This document shows, one piece after another, positions 34,568 through 45,931 of a stretch of DNA of 64,000 bases. The position numbers and the translations under genes were made by a program. Each line of letters begins with the position of its first letter. Position 1 is the stretch's first letter. Where the stretch lies: assembly GCA_011947345.1 (NCBI GenBank), contig JAAVTG010000537.1:42148-106147 (forward strand), given 5' to 3'. The DNA is from Phytophthora quininea. Lineage: Eukaryota > Oomycota > Peronosporomycetes > Peronosporales > Peronosporaceae. Under the pieces are notes generated by a model. The model saw only the letters and a program-made list of their open reading frames with translations. It had not been told where the DNA came from and searched no databases.

Positions 34568-35910
34568 ATGGCTCGCTTCGTCGGCATCGCTGCACTTTCG
34601 ACGGCTCTCGCGGTATCTTCAGTCGCTGCCGACAGCTATTTTTTCGCGGCGGAGGCTCCGGACTACAACAACGTAGCAATCGCCAACCTGTTGGAGAATG
34701 TGAACGACCTTCGCGCTCCTGGCGAGGCCTACGCCGTTTTCGACTGGGACAACACGTGCACTTTCGGAGATCTCTCGTACACGACGCTCTATTACCAAGT
34801 GAGCAATTTGATCATGCGCTTCGCACCAGAGGAGTTTGAGGAGATTTTCTCCATGGGCTACAACGCAACGAATGGTGATCCGTGCTTCATCAACGGCACC
34901 AATACAGTCATCGGTCAGGACGTGAACGGGACGGACGTGACGTTCGCCAAGGCCATCGAAGAGACCAAGAAGGATTACGAGGTGCTCTACGATGCCTACA
35001 TCGGCCCGACGTACAACCTTACCAACACGTCCGCAACCGCCACACTCGACGAGATCAAGGAGACCGTCGAGTACATCAACTTCCGCGGCAAGATCGCATT
35101 CCTTCTGTACGCTCTGTGGCGAGATGGCGGCGATCCCTACTCCAAGTGCGCTATGAGAGTCGGTATGAGCGAACTCACACTTCTGTCAGTCCGCATGCCC
35201 GAAGCTGAGGTCAGTGAAATGGCTCGTGCGAGCATCCGCTGGAACCTGGCCCAGGACTTTGAAGACCTCACCTTCGCCTCGACCGGAGACTTTGTGGTCG
35301 AAGGGCCGTTCTACAAGGGTCTTCGCGTGTTCAATGGCCAGGAATCCATCATGCGTGCTCTGCGTGCTGCGGGTGTCGAGGTGTACATTGTCAGTGCGTC
35401 CCCGGAGCTCTACGTCCGCGAGGCCGGTAGCATCCTTGGCTTGGGTTACATGATCCCCAAAGACAACTTTTACGCCGTCAGATTCAAGACTGACGAGGCT
35501 GGCCTGTTCACCCCCGTGCTCGAAGACAACTACCCCATCACGTGGGGTCCTGGCAAGGGACGATTGTCGAGACCATTTTGAAGCCCATGCACAATGGTTC
35601 CGCTCCAATCTACGGCTCCGGAGACTCGGACGGCGACTGCGAGATGCTCAGCACTGTGCGCGGCGGCATTATCGATGTCATCAACCGCTTGCAGGACAAC
35701 TCCACCTGCATTAACGCGTTCTACCAAAAGGCCTGCGAGTACTTTAACACGACGGAGCCCAGCACGAACAACACGTACCTGCTGCAGGGCCAAGACCAGA
35801 CCATCGGCTCGTGGATCACGTCGGGCTTCACCACTACGGACGGCGTCTCGTACAAGTCGGGCGTGACCGCCTACGACGGCTGTGCGGCCTACCAGTTCCT
35901 GGAGGTGTAA
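34568..35910 (+). CDS. Secreted HAD-superfamily phosphatase, paralogue 3
   Basis: Start MARFVGIAAL at 34568 with a signal peptide (ALSTALAVSSVAA). All HAD motifs are present: FDWDNTC (motif I), VYIVSASP (motif II), GPGKG (motif III Lys) and YGSGDSDGDCEML (motif IV). A secreted phosphatase is the best call, with unknown substrate. The 3' third, from about 35483, is identical to the left-arm gene. The one-base frame break at the G3 run 35557-35559 is also shared; one extra G there gives Lys-Gly-Thr-Ile-Val, like the third paralogue's Lys-Ala-Thr-Ile-Val. It is transcribed outward, towards the copia element and AGO. Confidence 0.87.
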
Positions 35911-36004
35911 GACAGAGAGCAGCGCCGTTAATTAGCCCGACTCGTGGTGGTGTGGCGCCCCACTACAGCTTAACTCTAATTCCAACCATCGTGCATGCCC
36001 CGAA

Positions 36005-36194
36005 TGTTGGAACGTGAGCTCCTGCCGTTAGCAAGAGCACAACACCGGTTGTGTAGTTACTGAAGTGGACCACGTAGTCAGAAGATCTAGGCGGCTAGTG
36101 GCTTTGCATACATTAGTTCAGTCAGGAAGAAGCTGAGCATATAACAAGTTGTCGTTGCATCTATAGAGCGTTTGCGGGACTGCGCTTTCCAACA
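36005..36194 (+). repeat. 5' LTR of the first copia element
   Basis: 190 bp, TGTTGGAACG...TTTCCAACA with short inverted ends. Same variant as the solo LTR at 32168-32357. Confidence 0.92.
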
Positions 36195-36252
36195 GGGTTA
36201 TTGAGCCCGAATCATTTGGAAGAAGGTCCTGCTGTGAAGCGCCTAGGACGGG

Positions 36253-37558
36253 ATGTCTGGAGCGACGACTGGTACGACCAATTCTGCTGGAACGCCGCTG
36301 GCGGGTGTAGAAGTAAACGGAAAAGGGTTACCTGTAAAATGGAACGGTGAGCATTGGGATTACTACAAAGAGCTCATGCTGAGTCGTTTCCAAGAGGATG
36401 GCTTGGAGGACATCGCTGATGGGACCCAGGCGGCTCCTTTGGCTCCTCAAACTCCTGACTCAACTGAGGGCCAACAAAGAGATTCTGCTGCTTCCACTGA
36501 TCCTGGTCCGTCTCCGGAGATGGTAGAGTGGAAGAACAAACAGGGAACGATCAAGAGACTCATTCTCGGGTCATTATCACTAGCATTGGCGCAGCGTGTG
36601 ATGAGGAAGGCTAATGGGACTGCGATGTGGAAAACCCTGGTTGAGTTATTCGAAACACCAAGGAACCAAGCACTCAAAGTGACAGTTGATTCACCAATTG
36701 TGGCATACATGCACGCGGAAAGACGAAGACATGATGATGCATCTAGGGAGAATGTATGAGATTCGTGATCGCTTCACAACGCTGAAGTATACTGTTCACG
36801 ACGTGGATATGATCGATGCGATGCTAAATAGCTTGCCAAGACACGCGAAGTACCAACAATTGACGAACATGATAACATTGAATCCTAATGGAGGTGCATC
36901 TGTGGACGATGTTCGTGATATTATCCTGGTAGCTGCGTCCCAACTGAAGGAGGAGAACATGGAGTTCTCGGGAAGCCGCGCCACTGCAGGAAACAACCGA
37001 AATGGCAGCGGAGACACAAAGGCTGGGAAAGCTGGAAACCAGAAGGGACAGCAGCAGCAAAAGCAGCAGAAAACACGCGAGGTTAAGTGTTTTCATTGCC
37101 ATAAGACAGGTCACATCAGGAAATACTGTCCTGACCGTGAGTCAAGAGAAATTAGTAGTGCGGAAGCGGTGAGGCCGCAGGCGCAGGTTCCAGGCGTTAG
37201 TAAGTGCAGCAAATATGCAGAGTCGCGGCAGGAACTTGTAGGGCGAAGTAATGTGGACGACTCCACGGACTTGAAACCAGTGGCCGGAAACTACAACGCT
37301 CGTCGCTGGGTGTACGACATCGGGTGTAGTGGCCTTGTTGTAGAGAGTATGAAGTATTTTGTGACCTATGAAGAGTTTGACGACGGTCCTGAACAAGTAA
37401 AAGGATTCGCAAAGGGTGTGCAATCAAACGCACGCGGAGTTGGTGTCGTCGCGCTGGCGACGGATGTTGGCGACGGTGAATTGACGATAAGCATGTTAGA
37501 AGACGTCGCATACGTGCCAGACTCGAACTGGAATTTGTTCTCGGTGAGACAAGCCTGA
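36253..37558 (+). pseudogene. Copia gag and protease region (element 1)
   Basis: The gag start is MSGATTGTTN at 36253. A frame change near 36715-36740 leads into a second frame carrying the CCHC zinc knuckle (CFHCHKTGHIRKYC), then an aspartic-protease-like site in which the usual DSGAS reads DIGCS. The frame ends after SVRQA at 37558. The altered protease motif and the broken frames suggest inactivity. Confidence 0.8.
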
Positions 37559-37626
37559 AAGCAAGGCTTCATAGAACGAAAAACGAGAAGACTGGCGAAT
37601 GTAAAGTCTATCGTAACAATAAGCTA

Positions 37627-40600
37627 GTGTTGCGAGGAAATATTGGCGAAAATAATGTGTGGACTTTCGATGCACATAATACGTGGATTGATGACGAGTC
37701 GGAACCCGGGGACGAAGGAGCCATAGCAAATTACACCGTTGCGGATGGCATTCCCGGCATTCGTACCTGGCACACGAGACTTGGGCACACGTGTGCACAG
37801 CATTTAAAGCAGATGGTAGACAAAGAATTAGAACGCGGAATGCTACTAAAAGGGCGAGACTTACCAGCTTGCATTACCTGCGAGGTGACAAAGCAAAAGA
37901 GATCCAAACACGAGTCCGTCTTTGATCGAGACGATAAGGAGCCGAATGATGCCATCTACGTGAACCTGATGGACCCAGGACGGAAAAATCGCACGAGGTA
38001 CACACATGTGCTTGTGATCGTGGATGGGTGTTCGCGGTGGACGACGACGTACATGCTAACCAGCAAATCAGAAACATGTGACAGGCTGAAGCAATACGTT
38101 GCATGGGCGGAGAGATAGCTTTCGCGACCAGTGAAGAAAATACTATCCGATAGCGGAAGTGAGTTTGTAAACCAAGAAGTGAAAACCTGGTGTCATGAGC
38201 ACGGAATTCAGCTCGCGACGGTTGCACCTGGCGGGTCGTCAGTGAATTATGCCGAGCGCGCGATTCAAACACTGAGAAACACGATGAAGTCGATGTTGAA
38301 GCACTCTGGACTTCCATTGAGTTTTTGGCCTGATGCATTGGGAAATGCATGCTATGTTCGAAATCGAGTACTGTGTAGAAGTACAATGCGGACACCATTT
38401 GAGCTATTCCATGGTAAGAAACCCGACATACATCGTATTCGTACGTTTGGTGCATTGGTGTACGCTCACATTCCGAAGGACTTGCGACCGAAGAACGCTG
38501 ACACAAGTGATGTAGGATTCCTGTTGGGATATTCTGAAGAAAACATGGGTACGAAAGTCTACTTCCCGCAGTATCACACTGCTAGGATTGTGTACACAGT
38601 TCGTGTCAACGAAGATATTCTGTACCGAGATCGAAACGTTCTTCCTTCATCTGCAGTTGGCTGGATAGCAGATCAACATGTTGATGTTGAGGGAAGAGAT
38701 GGTGCGAGCGATGATAGCTCTGCCAGTGAAGCCGATGACTCGAATTTTATAATGGAATCGAGTGACTCGGATGATGGTGAAGAAATGTCCAATTCAAGTG
38801 ACCATGGAAGTGATCAAGAGCCTGATGACGACGAGCCAACCGTGCTACGACCTCGAGTACACCTGCATTTGTTGACGGACGAACATGACGAAAATAATGA
38901 CTCAAATGACATTATTGTAGATGCAGAGAGTACTACGGATGAAGTTGTAGCTGGTGCAGATAACCGTGAATATGACGCAAGCAGTAGCGAAACGGGTGGA
39001 GATCAGCGAGACGGCGACATCGAACCTCTTGGAGTGGAATATGGAGATGATGTAGCTGCATTTGATGATCCTGACCCCGAAGATTTCCCCGTTTGTAGCG
39101 ACGATCAAGAGCCAGAGAGATCTGAAGCTGGTGATGATGTTGGAAATGCAGTCGTTGATCAACCCGAACATGGTAAGGTTGATGTTGGTTTCGTCGAAGA
39201 AAATGATGACCCTATGGACATTGAAGTCGAGACCTGGGAACTGCAACCCGATGCGCAGATAGTCGTTGAGCATGAGCGGAACCTCGTAGATCACATGAGA
39301 TCATTTAGCGCGACCCCAAATCGTGGAGAAAACACACACGCGAATCAATAATCGACCGACGTGAAGACGTGAAGAAGCAGCGCTACGAACCTCGGGACGT
39401 TAAACGTCCGAAACGTGAGCATAAACTTCCCAAGTACTTAGAGGATTACGTCGTAAACGCTACACTACGGCCATCTTTAATTGGAAAACGGTGGAAGTCG
39501 TCGGAGGTAAAAGTACCGAAGACTTTCCGTGAGGCGATGCGCTCAAAGCAAGCTGGCGAGTTGAAGGCAGCAATGGAGCGAGAAATACAAGCCCTACGTG
39601 ACAAAGGTGTCTTGACATTAATTGAGGAGCTGCCTGAGGGGCAGCATGTAATCGATACGAAGTGGGTTTATGATGTTAAAACCAATGAAGAGGGATACAT
39701 CATCCGATTTCGTGCGCGTGTCGTTGCTCGTAGATTCAAGCAGATACCTGGCTTGGATTTCCTGGAGACATTCTCTCCTGTTGCGCGGTTATCAACAGTG
39801 CGTATGCTGTTGGCACTAGCATGTGCACTTGACTGGGAAGTTTGGTCAGGTGATGTGAACAACGCTTATCTCAACGCTAAGTTGAAGATTAAGCAGTATA
39901 TACAGAAAATTGATGGATTCCCAGAAGAGAGTGGAGTCTTTCGAGTAAACCAAGCATTGTACGGCTTGAAGCAGTCCGGTAGAGAATGGAACGAAGAAAT
40001 AGATGGCTGGATGAAGGAGCGAGGTTTCCAACCATGCAAGAGCGAGCCTTGTCTTTATTTCTATGCTAGTGACGGAGTGCTAGCATTTGTTCTAATCTAT
40101 GTGGACGATGTTATCTGTACCACAAACTCGGAGGAGTTCAAGTGCAGGCTGTTTGAAGACTTGGAGCAAAGTTACGGTTTCAAAGATATGGGACTTTTGA
40201 AAAGTTACTTAAGCATCCGAGTGCAGCAAACTGAAGTTGGAATTCTTATCGACTAAGAAGAGTATGCTCGTAAACTCTGTGAAACGTTTGACTTAAAAGC
40301 AGGTCAGTCTAATAGATGTGGTATTCCTATGGAGACAACCGTGAAATTGAGAAAATGTGAGCGTGAAAAGACAGGAGATTGTCAACACGCACAAGGCAAA
40401 GTTCCGTACCGTGAAGCGGTTGGTGGTTTGATGTACTTAGTGACCGCTACGCGACCAGACTTGATGTACGTGGTCGGGCAGTTGAGTAGGTTTGTTGAAC
40501 ACCCAACGGAGCAGCACATTGGTGCATTAAAACGTGTGATGCGTTACTTGCTTGGAACAGCTAGTAAGGGAATCCAGTACGAGAAGCGTGGGTCACTGGA

Positions 40601-41090
40601 CATTGGTCTACACCTACAAGGGCATTCAGGTAGTGATTGGGCGAATGATGTCGATACTCGGAAGAGTACGACAGGTTTTGTCTTCACCATGACTGGCGGG
40701 GCGGTGTCGTGGGCATCGCGCAGGCAAACCATCGTCGCGCAGTCAACTGCTGAAGCAGAGTACGTTACTGCGTGCGAAGCAGCGATGGAAGGGAAAGCTC
40801 TGATGAATATTTTGGACGAGTTGCTACCAGAAATGAAGCGAAAAATTACACTAGGAGTTGACAATCAATCATCCTACGTGATGGCAACAAATCCAACTTT
40901 TGGCAGGCGAACTAGACATATTGAGCTGAAGTGGCATTTTGTGCGGGAACAAGTCATGAAGAAAGAGTCGTATCTCTTGAAGGTAAAGTCTGCCGACAAC
41001 CCAGCAGATCTCTTTACAAAGCCGTTGGCAAAACAGCGTTTTGAACTACTTTCGAGTTTAATTGGAATGACCGCGGCACGAATGAACTGA
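37627..41090 (+). pseudogene. Copia integrase, reverse transcriptase and RNase H region (element 1)
   Basis: GAG-pre-integrase zinc finger (WHTRLGH...CITCEV), then the integrase core. The first catalytic Asp position reads YVNLMDPG (Asn), while SDSGSEF (Asp) and NYAERAIQTL (Glu) are kept. A long acidic Asp/Ser/Glu-rich linker follows at about 38690-39330. Reverse transcriptase (RVT_2) has DTKWVYDVK, LYGLKQSGREWNE and the YVDD catalytic box. The RNase H end has QSTAEAEYVTACEA and RHIELKWHFVRE. In-frame stops lie at 38116-38118 and 40254-40256, and a frame break lies near 39350. Confidence 0.88.
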
Positions 41091-41163
41091 AGCAAAGTGT
41101 CTAAGTATCCTATATTGCCGACCTGTGATACTGAGAGTTAACGCAGACACGGCAAAGGAGGAG

Positions 41164-41353
41164 TGTTGGAATGTGAGCTCCTGCCGTTAGCAAGAGCACT
41201 ACACCGGTTGTGTAGTTACTGAAGTGGACCACGTAGTCAGAAGATCTAGGCGACTAGTGGCTTTGCATACATTAGTTCAGTCAGGAAGAAGCTGAGCATA
41301 TAACAAGTTGTCGTTGCATCTATAGAGCGTTTGCGGGACTGCGCTTTCCAACA
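41164..41353 (+). repeat. 3' LTR of the first copia element
   Basis: 190 bp. Differs from the 5' LTR by C to T, A to T and G to A changes, all in its first half. Confidence 0.92.
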
Positions 41354-41596
41354 CCGAAGGCCTGCCTTCTCATAGCTTTGTCCGCGGCACTCTCGACCAG
41401 CGTCGCCAGATTTCGGTCCACTTCTCTTCAAGATCGGAGACGCAACGGCAACGGACGCGTCAGGTGCAGCAACTGTTTCAGGACATGGCATTTCACCGGG
41501 TTATCGGTTCTCACTTCAACCACGGTAGTGACGTTTGCCCCCACAGCCACATTCGACGTATCCATATCGATTTAACGGGGTATCATTGACCCAACA

Positions 41597-41609
41597 CCTC
41601 ATTTCAACC
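41597..41609 (+). promoter_or_regulatory. Oomycete Inr-like element of right AGO
   Basis: CCTCATTTCAACC, 22 bp upstream of the ATG at 41631; the copia element inserted upstream leaves it untouched. Confidence 0.55.
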
Positions 41610-41630
41610 ACGTTCCCTTCATTCTTCAAG

Positions 41631-44404
41631 ATGCCAGGACGCCGACAAGCATCGCAAGGCCAAGGCCAAGGCAACCAAGGCCAGGGTAGAGGTCGTGGTC
41701 GTGGTCGTGGACGCGGCCGTGGACGAGGCCCGGCGCCAGCCCAAGCGCCACCGCCTTCCCCTCCCCTCCTCAAACGCACGCGCCTCCCCTCCGCCAGCGC
41801 GCGCGGCTCCTTCCGCCGAGCAGCTGGCGTCCGAGCTCGAAGGTAAGGCCCGGGTCGCCGGTCCAGCCCCCACTCTGGTGCAGCCGCTGGTGCAGACCCA
41901 TTTCCCTCCGCGTCCAGGCTTCGGCACCGCCGGGCGAGCCGTCAAGCTCCATGCGAACCATTTCAAGGTCAAGTTGAACCTGGCTGGAGACGTCTACCAC
42001 TACGACGTGGCCATGGCCGAGAACGGGCAGAGCTTTGGGAGTGACGGCCCCCAAGACGCTGGCGGGCAAGATCATGACTGCGCTGGTGCAGGAACTGCGC
42101 CGACAGTTCCCTCGCTCCTTCGTGGTGAGCGACAATCGCAAGAACATCTACAGCCCCGGCAGACTGCCCTTTCAGGTCCAGGAGTTCGCAGACCTGCAGC
42201 TGCCGGACGACGGTGGGCGACAGAGGAGTTTCTCGGCGGTGGTGAAGGAGGCGGACCCGGTGGCCATCCGCATGCAGCAGCTGGAGGAGCTCTTTGCGGG
42301 CCGGCTGAACTACACGCCGTACGACGCGCTGCAGGCGCTGGACGTGGCGTTGCGCCACACAGCGGCGCAGAGGTTCACGGTGGTGGGGCGGAACTTGTTC
42401 CACGGGAATGGGGCGACAAGCCTCGGAGAAGGAGCGGAGCTGTGGTTTGGCTACTTCCAGAGCATCCGAGCCACGCAGAACCGACTCGTGGTGAATCTCG
42501 ACCTGGCTGCGACGGCTTTTGTGGAGGAGATGGACGTGGTTGACTACCTGGTCACGTCGCTGTCGTTGCGAGCCGTGCCGACAAGTCTGAATCAGTATCA
42601 GCACAAGGACTTCGCCAAGGCCATCCGAGGCGTCAAGGTGAACATTACGCACCGTCCTGGTGTGAGACGTAGCTATCGTGTCAACGGACTGTCGAGGAAT
42701 AGTGCCGAGAACACGTTCTTCGAGAACGACCAGGGCCAGCGCATGTCGATTGTTGAGTACTTCCAGCAGACCTATCGAATTCGTCTGCGGTACCCCAAAT
42801 TGCCGTGTCTACACGTCGGAGCCCCGCAGAAGAAAAACTATCTACCCATGGAAGTGTGCCACATTATGGCAGGACAAAAGTGTCCTCGCAAGGTGACGGA
42901 TAAGCAGGTAGCGAACATGATCAAGTTCACTTGCACCAAGCCTGACGCTCGCAAGCGTTCGATCGAGCAAAAGTTATGCGACGCGGGCTTCAACACGGAC
43001 CCGACGCTGCGGGCGTTCGGGCTGGAGGTTGAGCCGAGGATGGTGGAGACGACCGGCCGCCAGCTTCCGCCTCCTACGCTCGAGTACAGTGGTGGGGGTC
43101 GCGAGAGCCCGCGTGATGGAGCTTGGAACATGCGCGGCAAACGGTTCAACAGTCCTGCACAGTTCCAATCCTGGGCGGTTGTCAGCATGTGCGATCCGAG
43201 ACGCTGCTCAACGCAAGAGATTCACAAATTCTTTAGCGCCGTTGTTGCCCAAATGGGGCAGCTGGGCATGCGAGGCCCGAAAGCGATGCCGCCTATTGTG
43301 CAGAAGCAAAATCGACAAGACTCCGTCCGCAGCTTGTTTCAGACCGCAGTCAAGGATGCTACGAGCACGTACAAACAAACGCCGCAGCTCATTTGGATGA
43401 TTAATCCTGTCTCGGATGCTCGCTCTTACGGTGAGCTCAAGTTGATGTCAGACACAGAAGCAGGCATGGGCATCGTGTCGCAGTGCATGCTAGCGAAGCA
43501 CATTCCCAAATGCAATCCGCAATACATCGCCAACATCTTGATGAAGGTGAACACGAAGCTTGGCGGCAAGAACGCTGTGATCCAAGGCGGCCTGCCGCGC
43601 GTGTCGGCCTCACGTACCATCATCTTTGGGGCTGACGTGACGCACCCCAGTCCGATGGACAGGACGCGTCCATCCATCGCGGCGGTGACAGCCTCGATGG
43701 ACGCGAACTTCATTCGCCACACGTCGACCATCCGAGCCCAAGGCCACCGCGTGGAGCAAATTATGGAGCTGCGAGACATGGTGGTCGAGATGATGAAAAG
43801 TTTCTATCGCATGACTCACGGTAAGCCGGAGCGCATCGTGTTCTACCGTGACGGTGTCAGTGAAGGCCAGTTCCACATGGTTGTCAACTACGAGGTGACT
43901 GCTATTCGTCAGGCCTGCGCGATGCTCGAGAAGGACTACAATCCGCCGATCACGTTTGTGATCGTCCAGAAGCGCCACAACACTCGGCTGTTCCCAGACA
44001 ACGCCAAAGATGCCGATCGCAGCGGCAACGTGAAGGCAGGCACCGTTGTGGACTCGGGAATCTGCCACCCGATCGAGAACGACTTTTACTTGATGAGCCA
44101 CGCAGGCCTGCAGGGCACCAGTCGCCCAACGCACTACCATGTGCTCGTGAACGAGATCGGCTTTACGGCGGACGAGCTGCAGACGCTCACTTACCGTCTG
44201 TGCTACACGTTTGCACGCTGCACGCGGTCGGTGTCGATGGTCCCGTCGGCCTACTACTCGCATCTCGTGGCCTTCCGTGCGCGGTTCTTCCTTGTGGATG
44301 GCAGTGACACGGCCTCGAACGTCTCGGGCGATACTGCCCCTGAGACGGACACGCGCATGTACGACGTGCACCAGTCCATGAAGAGCGCAATGTACTTCGT
44401 GTGA
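41631..44404 (+). CDS. AGO: Argonaute protein, right copy
   Basis: Second copy of the slicer-type Argonaute. Start MPGRRQASQG at 41631, GRG-repeat N-terminus, then N, PAZ, MID and PIWI domains. PIWI residues: GADVTHP near 43630, the glutamate finger MELRDMV near 43765, YRDGVSEGQF near 43845 and THYHVLV near 44132. The last 789 residues equal those of the left copy. The C-rich run at 41763-41766 has four C here and five in the left arm; neither length keeps the frame, and six would (three also would). A second frame change between about 42020 and 42050 is identical in both copies. The promoter and Inr lie inside the duplicated arm, so both copies may be expressed. Confidence 0.93.
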
Positions 44405-44697
44405 CTAGTGGTTCCATGGGTGTATCCGAGGTGGAGACCGCCATCACCCAAAAGGCCAAGCTTTTGGTCCCAGTACGTTCGATGATGAGTTGTTAGTTTA
44501 CTTTCCTCTGCTTGTCTGCGGCGGTGCGCGATGCTCGAGTTGCCGGGTGCCGAGTGCCGCTATAACAGCCGGAATGCGTGTTGCCAGCGAGGGGTCCGAC
44601 GGAGCGTGAGCCACGCACGCTTCAAAGGCAGCGATGATGAAATGCTGCTGTCGAGAAGTTGAGACGTAGGTCGGATCCCTCGTAAGGAAGAAATGAA

Positions 44698-45896
44698 ACA
44701 TTGCGTGAGTGCTACTTTCCCGGTTGCTTGATGACATTGTATTCAAGGCACATGTGTCAATCGCCGAGGTTGGGGTGTTGATTTTATGAGGCTGGGCAAT
44801 GTTCACTACATGAGAATCGCGTACTTGTAAGGAACTTGCCAAGCCAAGGTAATACCCCGGAATTCTGGAAGCTGCGCTGGAGATAAGACCTTGTGATTCG
44901 AGTTGCTCGGGCCATTGCCATTTTGTTTTTGCGACTGTCTCGGCTTCTGTTTTCATGTAAAGTTGGCACACCGTTGTCAACCAACTCGGGGTAGCGCAAC
45001 AGCACTCATGTACTATTGATTCACTTCCCGCGAACGAACACGATGGATTTAACGAGTGGAAAAACCGCGACTGAGTGCGTTGTAGCGGCAAGAAAAGCAC
45101 TCGTGGTGATGAAATTGAGGTTCACCCGCACCCGCACACAGGGTCGTGCCAGCCTCGGAAAGGAAACATCGCCTCGGGGTCGTATAATTCCCTATGAGCT
45201 GGCAAGTTCGTAAAAGCAACGGCACGTGACACTGTAGTGTGGCGGCCAGCAATGCATTCTCCACTTGCACTGGGCCGACGATCGCTGATGATCAGCCAAC
45301 TCAATCAATTCACCCGTTGTGTGACGTGAGCGGCTGCCTTCCGCCAACAAAATTGGTGCATTGTCCTCGCCCCGCCTCACGCGCGTTATCCGCTCAACGA
45401 CTAAGCTTTTTGCGCGGTGCTTGGTTCTCACGCTGCAAAAAATGGAGATGCGCTCATAAACACAGGCTGTTCGTCGTCATGACGACTTGGTGTGGCTATT
45501 GAATTGCAAGCTGCCATGCATATGATCAGCTTTGATCCGCACCGTGATGGATATCGTGTCAACTTGTGATCCAAGCGTAAGCCTCGGACCAATGAGAACC
45601 GGCACCAGGCAATTGCTAACACCATTTGGACTAGTTAGTGCTCCTCCGTGAGCATGAGCGTACCCGCCTAATCGATGCCAGACCATGTCCAAGCAGTACC
45701 GTCGTCACTTTAGAGGCTGGCGGCACGTGGGCAGCAAACAAGACTTGTGCACCTTCCAACCGATTATCTGTTGTCTGCTCACGCCCCACCAGCAAACAGT
45801 GTGGTCGTACAACCACCACTTGAGGATGTCAGGCTCCACGACTGCAGCGACCTTGTACTCTTGGCCAGTGGTGGCAAAACTCTCCTTAGGCGATTC
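44698..45896. other. Intergenic, nothing recognised
   Basis: 1.2 kb between the outer edge of the right arm and the transporter promoter. A 200-codon minus-strand frame (44498-45100) begins here and runs into the arm, but it has no recognisable motif. A shortened form is found downstream of the left AGO. Confidence 0.5.
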
Positions 45897-45912
45897 GCTC
45901 ATTCTCGGTTTT
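45897..45912 (+). promoter_or_regulatory. Oomycete Inr element of the BT1-type transporter
   Basis: GCTCATTCTCGGTTTT, matching the GCTCATTYYNCAATTT consensus at most positions, 19 bp upstream of the ATG at 45932. Confidence 0.7.
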
Positions 45913-45931
45913 GCGCTCCACTCGCCACGCC

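Larger units (their letters stand above)
32880..35482. other. Unique centre (loop) of the inverted duplication
   Basis: The 2,603 bp between the two arms. It contains the different 5' parts of two divergently transcribed HAD genes and the 770-bp spacer between their starts (33798-34567), which holds both promoters. Because each half is distinct, this centre is not a simple mirror-image artefact. Confidence 0.8.
36005..41353 (+). mobile_element. Ty1/copia LTR retrotransposon, full length but decayed
   Basis: Two 190-bp LTRs (36005-36194 and 41164-41353) differ at three sites. The 5-bp target duplication CCGAA is at 36000-36004 and 41354-41358. A primer-site-like sequence (GGGTTATTGAGCCC) follows the 5' LTR, and a purine tract (GGCAAAGGAGGAG) precedes the 3' LTR. 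The order gag, protease, integrase, reverse transcriptase, RNase H is of copia type. In-frame stops at 38116-38118 and 40254-40256 plus frame breaks make it non-autonomous as read. Confidence 0.93.
35483..44697 (+). repeat. Right arm of the inverted duplication (9.2 kb including a 5.35-kb copia insertion)
   Basis: Matches 28822-32879 in reverse complement. If the copia element is reduced to a single LTR, the arm length becomes about 4,056 bp against 4,058 bp on the left. It holds the HAD 3' end, the copia element and the second Argonaute gene, all transcribed away from the centre. Confidence 0.92.

Noticed and set aside
28822..44697. Palindrome as a missed-adapter or fold-back read artefact
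   Set aside because: The centre holds two different HAD 5' halves with separate promoters, the arms differ by a full element versus a solo LTR and by several bases, so a simple mirror artefact is unlikely, though still worth checking with long reads.
44498..45100. 200-codon minus-strand frame downstream of right AGO (63-codon version at 28830-29021)
   Set aside because: The conserved part is only the duplicated DNA; no motif, and the left copy is cut at the arm edge. No evidence of a gene.
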